Positions 58,740 to 64,000 of a DNA stretch of 64,000 nucleotides are shown one piece after another. Under the pieces are notes generated by a model. That model had not been told where the DNA came from, did not search any database, and saw only the letters and a program-made list of their open reading frames with translations. The stretch is from the NCBI GenBank assembly GCA_022829145.1, contig CM040741.1, positions 41,462,534-41,526,533 on the forward strand, in the 5' to 3' direction. Within the stretch, counting starts at the first letter, position 1. Every line of letters starts with the position of its first letter. This DNA is from Albula goreensis. Taxonomy: Eukaryota > Chordata > Actinopteri > Albuliformes > Albulidae. The position numbers and the translations under genes are program-made.

Positions 58740-59130
58740 GTACGCATGTGCCACGCGGCCAGATGCCACCGCACGTCCCAGGTTAGCTGCAGAGTCAGAG
58801 CGGATCAGTGGATCTATTCATTCCAGATCAATTTGGAAGCACAGCTCAACAAGAGCAATTCATTAGTGAAATCCTGGAACATGTTCCGCACCGAGACCGA
58901 GGGGCAGCACTGCCAGCGGTACCAGAGGAATCGGCTTTCACGCAGAGGCGGCGCCTCCTCATCCAATCATAACGACACAACCTACATTGTCCCCAACTTC
59001 ATATCCCGCACATCTGCCTCTCTCCCTGAATTCATTAGCCAAATTCATCCCTCTTCCACAGAGCCTATGATCCAGCAAGCTAAGGGACAGCATGAAGGCA
59101 TGCGCAGCTCATTTGACAGAGCGGACACAT
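58740..59130. promoter_or_regulatory. Candidate conserved noncoding element
   Basis: Complex sequence with CAATTCATTAG twice (about 58857 and, as GAATTCATTAGCC, 59028), GGCGGCGCC and ATCCAATCATAACG. The 141-codon frame over it on + is not recognised as a protein. Confidence 0.3.
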
Positions 59131-60075
59131 TAATTTTTCAGGGCCTACGCTTTCCTACGGCTCTATTTTGAACTGACTGGAAACGGTGACAGACGTTCTG
59201 AAATGAAGCATTAATATTTCAGTGTGCGTGAAACCTTTTCTGAGGAGATAATCTACAGCCTTGGCCCATGAAAAGAAGACAGAGAAATCTTTTGATGGCG
59301 TGCTGACCCCGGGTTCCTGCTTTGCAACCTTGGTGAGTAGGGGCCACGAGTCTGAGGCAGTGCGCATTGCTGCTGTTTGCCGCTCATCATGCCAACAACC
59401 AGAGAAGGATTTCAGAGCTCCACTGCTGCACCTTGGGAAGTACCTGGCTGCTTAATGAAACCGCATCCTCCAGGATACCTAGAAAGCACACTTTCCCAGA
59501 AGCACAGATTAGCTCAGCTCCACTCCAATTTAAATCTTAATTACCAAGCACAATGATTTGAGAGAGAAGCCTCAGGGGTATACAACTCGACAATCTCGAA
59601 TAAGACACAGGCCTAGCAGAGGGGGCCGATATTTAGATGATATCTCTCCCACAAATCTTGAGGGTGACAATAGGGACTGAATTGCCGAACCTTTCCCTAG
59701 TTCTTAGTTTCTGGAAATAATGCGGGTAGGGAGGGGATGCAGCTTTTCTGTGGCTCACTGATTATTCCGGAAAATTGGGCCCCCTCCCAGAGGTCTGTGA
59801 GACCAAATCTATGTAGGGGTTAAGTGACACATGCTGGTCTCAGGGAGGAAAAGTGAAAACGAAAAGGAAATGTGAAAAAAATCCTTTTGGGGCGCAGGCA
59901 GAAATGAACAAAAAATGAGCCTGCCTCAGCGAAGTACAGAGGCCTAAATGTGGCCTCATGGGGCCCCAGAGCCAACCCCGGGTTTCAGGGACGTGTGTGG
60001 GGAAGGGAGTCCGCAATATTGGCCTCCTGACCACCTTGCTTCTCCTCCACAGAAGGGTCCTGTGAGGCCACTCAC

Positions 60076-60122
60076 CATGACCGCTGCTCCTCTCTTGTAC
60101 ATGCGTGCCTTCTACCTTTCCT
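60076..60122 (-). other. Alternative candidate start-codon exon for strbp
   Basis: 47 nt between acceptor ctgtaccctag and donor GCGGTCATG|gtgagt. Splicing to the 44158 exon would give MYKRGAAVM-RSIRSF or just M-RSIRSF. The end closely resembles that of the 49221 exon. The donor is better than the one at 49221, the acceptor weaker. It may be an alternative first coding exon or a coincidence. Confidence 0.25.
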
Positions 60123-63100
60123 CTAGGGTACAGAGAAGTGACAACCTAGCACTGAGACAGCGCTCCCGTGGGAATCGTCGTCATGGTTTCTCTCTTCCTG
60201 CATTTCTCATTCCCTGTTCTCCTCTGTGCACGAAGTGGCCCAGATCACTAGCCAGTGCCGTGGCGGTGCTGCCTCGTTTTCCCTGGGGAAAGCAGTGGAG
60301 ACAGACACACCCTCCTTGTGTCACAGTTCACTGTAGGCGATAAGGGAGATTGCAGATAGCAGAGCAAATGCAGGAAGTGTTATCGCCTCTCAAAAAACTT
60401 GCCGTGATCCTCCACTGTGTTGCTCATCAAAGACACTCCCACAATCCCCCGCCTGAAGCGTCCTGGACCTTTGGTGTTCCGCACTGACACATCAGCAGAG
60501 CACATCTGGCGAAGAGAGTGGGAGTCCTAGTATGTCTTTAGAGGGAATCATCACAAAAATCACTGATGGACAGGAAAACAGAATGGTAATTCTCATGAAA
60601 GACAACAAAACTAGAGAATCTTACCTTAAAAAAATAACCCCACAGAGGATATGTGCACTGCAAAACATGGGCCTCACCATAGATTTTGGTGTTGCACTGC
60701 TTCTATAAAGTTGCAAGGTTATCACTCTGTGGGATACACACTAAACATGTGCATCTATAGCATCAAAAAAACCTGCAATAAATAATTCCAGCACCTAGCA
60801 TTGCAGAGGCAAAGAATCCATAGTCTTAATTCCCTGGGGCTGAAGGCTGAAGGCTTCACCTGCTTTAGCAAGTCATAGCAGAGAATGCTGGGAACCCAGC
60901 AAAGCAGTGGACTCCACCAGTAGCCTTCCCTGGCTGAGCCACAAAGCACATATCGTAAGCACTGTTCCTATGACACCAATACCTCACCCAGCTCTCCTTC
61001 CCCAAGTAGCCAACACATCGAGTAACAGATAAATAATACACACCAGGGATGGAAAAAAGGTTCAGGGACAATGTGCCTGAAGTGTCTTCTTACAGAGTGA
61101 CAATATACTACTGCTCTAATGAATATTTTACAGGGGACACTGAGACACAAATGAGCATAAGGCAACCCTATCGTTAGCACAGAGTGTAATGAAAATGGAA
61201 GCCTTGTTAAAAACACTTGCAGCTAATGTGACAAACTTTCAGCCTGTTAGTCGCATAAACATACAACTTTACCTGCTTTTTTGGGTCTGTCTAGTTGTAA
61301 AAAGAAAAAAAAGAAAGAAGTTTATTTTAAAAGTTTCTTTTTTGAGCATTCACTTGGACTTTAACCAAAAAGGCTACCAATGTGCATGGCTCATTAGAGC
61401 TGTAACGCCCAAGGTTTTCTGGGAAAAAAATGGGCTGGTTAACTGATACCTGAGCCCTTTTCTAATGGTAGAGCCGGAAACAGGCTTGCTGGTCCCGTTT
61501 TAAGCCCCGCTGGGTTTTCCATAGTATTTTTGGTCAGGTCTAGCAGGGAAAAAAACCTGAAACACTGACCCCACACTATTTTTTGTTCTGGCCTGATACC
61601 AGCAGGGCTGGGGCCAGATTAGTGAACTGTGAAGCACTGTTGAGTCAGTCACAGCCCAAAACCTTTGAGAGGACTCCGTCTCCGGAGTGCCTGGTTGAAA
61701 ATCATGTGGATAAATATTGACATATAAAAATGGTTACTTGTAATATTTGTTTGTTCTGTGCATATGCTCATTCTTCATCCCTCTAGCATTATGTCTGACA
61801 GCAGTAGCTTTCAAACTCACATATATCACAGAGAAGAAAAGTAGCTGTCTACCTAAAATTGCACCTCTCTAGCAACATATTAATACAACACAACAGTGAT
61901 ATTTTTTCGCATTATTATGCTAGCTATAGAGGCTCATACACAAGCGGCACATTTTATTCAAAATGTCAGAAAACAGTTGGAAGACAAATCCATGCAGAGC
62001 CTTTTAGGCTAAAAATAACACTAAGATTATAATTCTGATTACAAGAAAAAAGGAAAGCGAAAAATGTGAAAAAGGACAAATGTTGGCCTCAAGATTTCTA
62101 TGAAATCTCTCCCAGTTTGTATTGTTTCAAGTTTTGTTTTGTGTCAATTGTGTAATATATTCACATCTAGGTGTGATTACTCACATAGGAGACATGTGCC
62201 AATAGTTATGGACCAGACATATACAATTCACTGTTGCAAATATTCAATGGAGAAAAGACTAACACCCCAAAGATAGACACAACTGAAGTTATAACAACAT
62301 ATTGATCCAAATGAGTGAAGCACACACATTGCGCTCAGATACTCAACAAAGTCATTGTTACAGCAGCAGGTTTTCATAAATCCACTTCCACTATGTAGTT
62401 CCTACATGCTCTTTAAAGATCAGCTATCACTGGGGTTAACATGAGGTAACATGCATATGTAAGAAGTATAACCAGACTTAAAGGCAAATATGTAGCTATT
62501 ATTTTCATAAGGACCCTCTGGCTTATGAAAAAATGGCTCCGAGGGGGGCCTTTGCAAATGTAACCAAACTTTTGGTACAGATGCCTATGAGCTGTGTTGT
62601 ATAAGAATTTGGCAACACATTAAACATCCCACCTAGCTTTTAGATTTAATGTCTTTCATATATATTCACTGCACATTTAAGCACTGCAGATGGACACTTT
62701 GGTGAGGATTAAGTCTCTTATACAGTGGCCCTCACCACACCTGCACCTTTGTCAAACTCTGAATAGCCTAGCGTTAAATGTTGAGCACACATTGAGGGGG
62801 TGTGCTTACAGTGATGTGAGCCTAGAGCTTCAGGACCAGTGTATGAATGTGTTGTTGCTATGAGACATCAAAATTCAACTGAACAGAATTCAAAAGTGTT
62901 GACCTTTCTTTACACCTCAATCAGTTAAATGAGATACAGCTCTGAACCACCTTATTTGTCCAAAAGCTATTTAACTCCAGACTTGATGTAACAGCATAAT
63001 TGAAGATCTTGATGTTTTCACCTCTTTTTTCCGCCCTCATTTTCATTTTCAAGTAAAGCGCTACATTGTTGCCTCTATCCTACACAGACTGGCCTTGCCA

Positions 63101-63229
63101 TGCCGGTGAGAGTCATGTGTGTGCGCGTGTGGGTGTGTGTGTGCTGGGGAGGGGTGGGGGTGAGTGTTGAGATGGTTTCTCTCATTATCCTGCCAAGTGA
63201 CTGGCCACTACCTGGAGAGAGAGCAGAGC

Positions 63230-63450
63230 GTGCGGATAGCCGGCTGCCAAAGTCATTGATTTCTCAAGGACACTGCGGCGGACGGGCCAGCGGGCGGGCG
63301 AGCGAGCAGGAGCCGGCACGGGAGAGCGAGCAGCAGCACAGGAACATGCTTGCGCCAACAGAGCCGGGAGCCCCCCCGAGGAAGGTCAGTGGGGCGCGGG
63401 GAAGGAGCGCGAACAAGGCCGCGGCACCTCGGCCCAAAATAAAAGGCGCT
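63230..63450. promoter_or_regulatory. CpG island-like segment, candidate promoter
   Basis: The most CpG-dense stretch of the window (for example GCGGCGGACGGGCCAGCGGG and GGGCGAGCGAGC). Human STRBP and CRB2 are divergent neighbours, so this could hold the first noncoding exon of strbp (minus) or the start of a + strand gene to the right. A CAG|gtag at 63212 on - and AAG|gtcagt at 63384 on + are possible first-exon donors. Strand is not decided. Confidence 0.4.
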
Positions 63451-64000
63451 CACACATTCTGATGAGCTCGTAGCCTGCCAGTGAAACTGAATCTGCAGTG
63501 TCTAATGAACAGGGAGCTGGGAGACATGGAGCCGTGTGGAGCTGGTGAGGCCGCTGAGTCCTACTTCTGCTCCCTCTCCATCTGTTTCTCGCTCGCAGCC
63601 CAAAAACGCGACACCAATCGATTGGACACACACATGCCCGCCTGGACTATGGGCACGTTCTGGGGATCTCTCCCTTCAGACGGGTACGCTGCATGGCACG
63701 TGTTTGGGTTGGTGCCGTATTACACCGACAGAGCCAGAACTGAACCGGGAGAGAATTGAATTGGACCTGTGGCTCATGATCCAATCTCACAAAAGTAAGC
63801 GAGTGAAAAGGAACATGTAAGCACAGTGATCTTACACAGAAGGTGAACACAGGTTTATAAACCAAAGGTCACAAGCAACATAAACCACGCAGATGCAGTA
63901 TGAACACAAGCCTTTATGTGTTTATGTTCGAAGGCATTTAAAACCACTGCTTTGTGTCATTCCCAGAGGCTTCACCATAAATCAGGGCACTGTTGAGGTT
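63451..64000. other. Right edge, unassigned
   Basis: An ATAAAAGG TATA-like word lies at 63441-63448 (+). Open frames of about 90 codons on + are unrecognised. Nothing else is supported. Confidence 0.4.

Larger units (their letters stand above)
49381..63229. other. Upstream region of strbp, no confirmed exon
   Basis: About 13.8 kb without a confident coding exon on either strand. It holds C-rich tracts (49603-49625, 50164-50175), A/T homopolymers (51055-51070; T27 at 55814-55840), a GT tract (58538-58576), and several complex blocks with homeodomain-like cores listed separately. The rest is AT-rich. Confidence 0.6.

Overview
The window is vertebrate, most likely ray-finned fish, nuclear DNA. 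The genes are split into short exons by GT-AG introns, the intergenic and intronic DNA is rich in CA/TG microsatellites and degenerate minisatellites, and the two recognisable genes are strict vertebrate orthologues in their conserved order. There is no bacterial, organellar or viral content. The species cannot be named from the sequence. Gene calls rest on recognising protein families from memory and on splice-site and phase consistency; no search was run.

Left part (1-13 kb, + strand): the last seven coding exons of rabgap1, encoding the C-terminal coiled coil of the Rab GTPase-activating protein, followed by its 3' UTR. The TBC/GAP domain lies before the window. The last intron carries a 19-copy, 30-bp minisatellite.

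Middle (13-26 kb): the space between the two convergent genes. It holds an orphan CpG-rich patch near 15.8-16.1 kb, a decayed Tc1/mariner transposase fragment near 15.0-15.3 kb, and long AT-rich DNA that may be strbp 3' UTR.

Right part (26-64 kb, - strand): strbp, encoding spermatid perinuclear RNA-binding protein, an ILF3/NF90 paralogue with one DZF domain and two double-stranded-RNA-binding domains. Sixteen coding exons are resolved with perfect phase agreement, giving 667 residues before adding the initiator Met. The Met is predicted on a separate upstream exon at about 49.2 kb. In human the order RABGAP1 - STRBP - CRB2 - DENND1A - LHX2 is known, so the left side and orientation match that synteny block. 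From 49.4 to 64 kb I see no confident coding exon. That stretch contains complex, non-repetitive DNA with clustered homeodomain-like TAAT/ATTA cores, plausibly conserved regulatory elements, and a CpG-dense segment near 63.3 kb that could be a first exon or promoter.

The most interesting observations are the predicted start-codon exon of strbp with an upstream ORF whose stop would overlap the start codon, a second similar candidate start exon 11 kb upstream, a phase-compatible alternative 3' exon, the orphan CpG patch, and CA repeats placed just inside a strbp 5' splice site.
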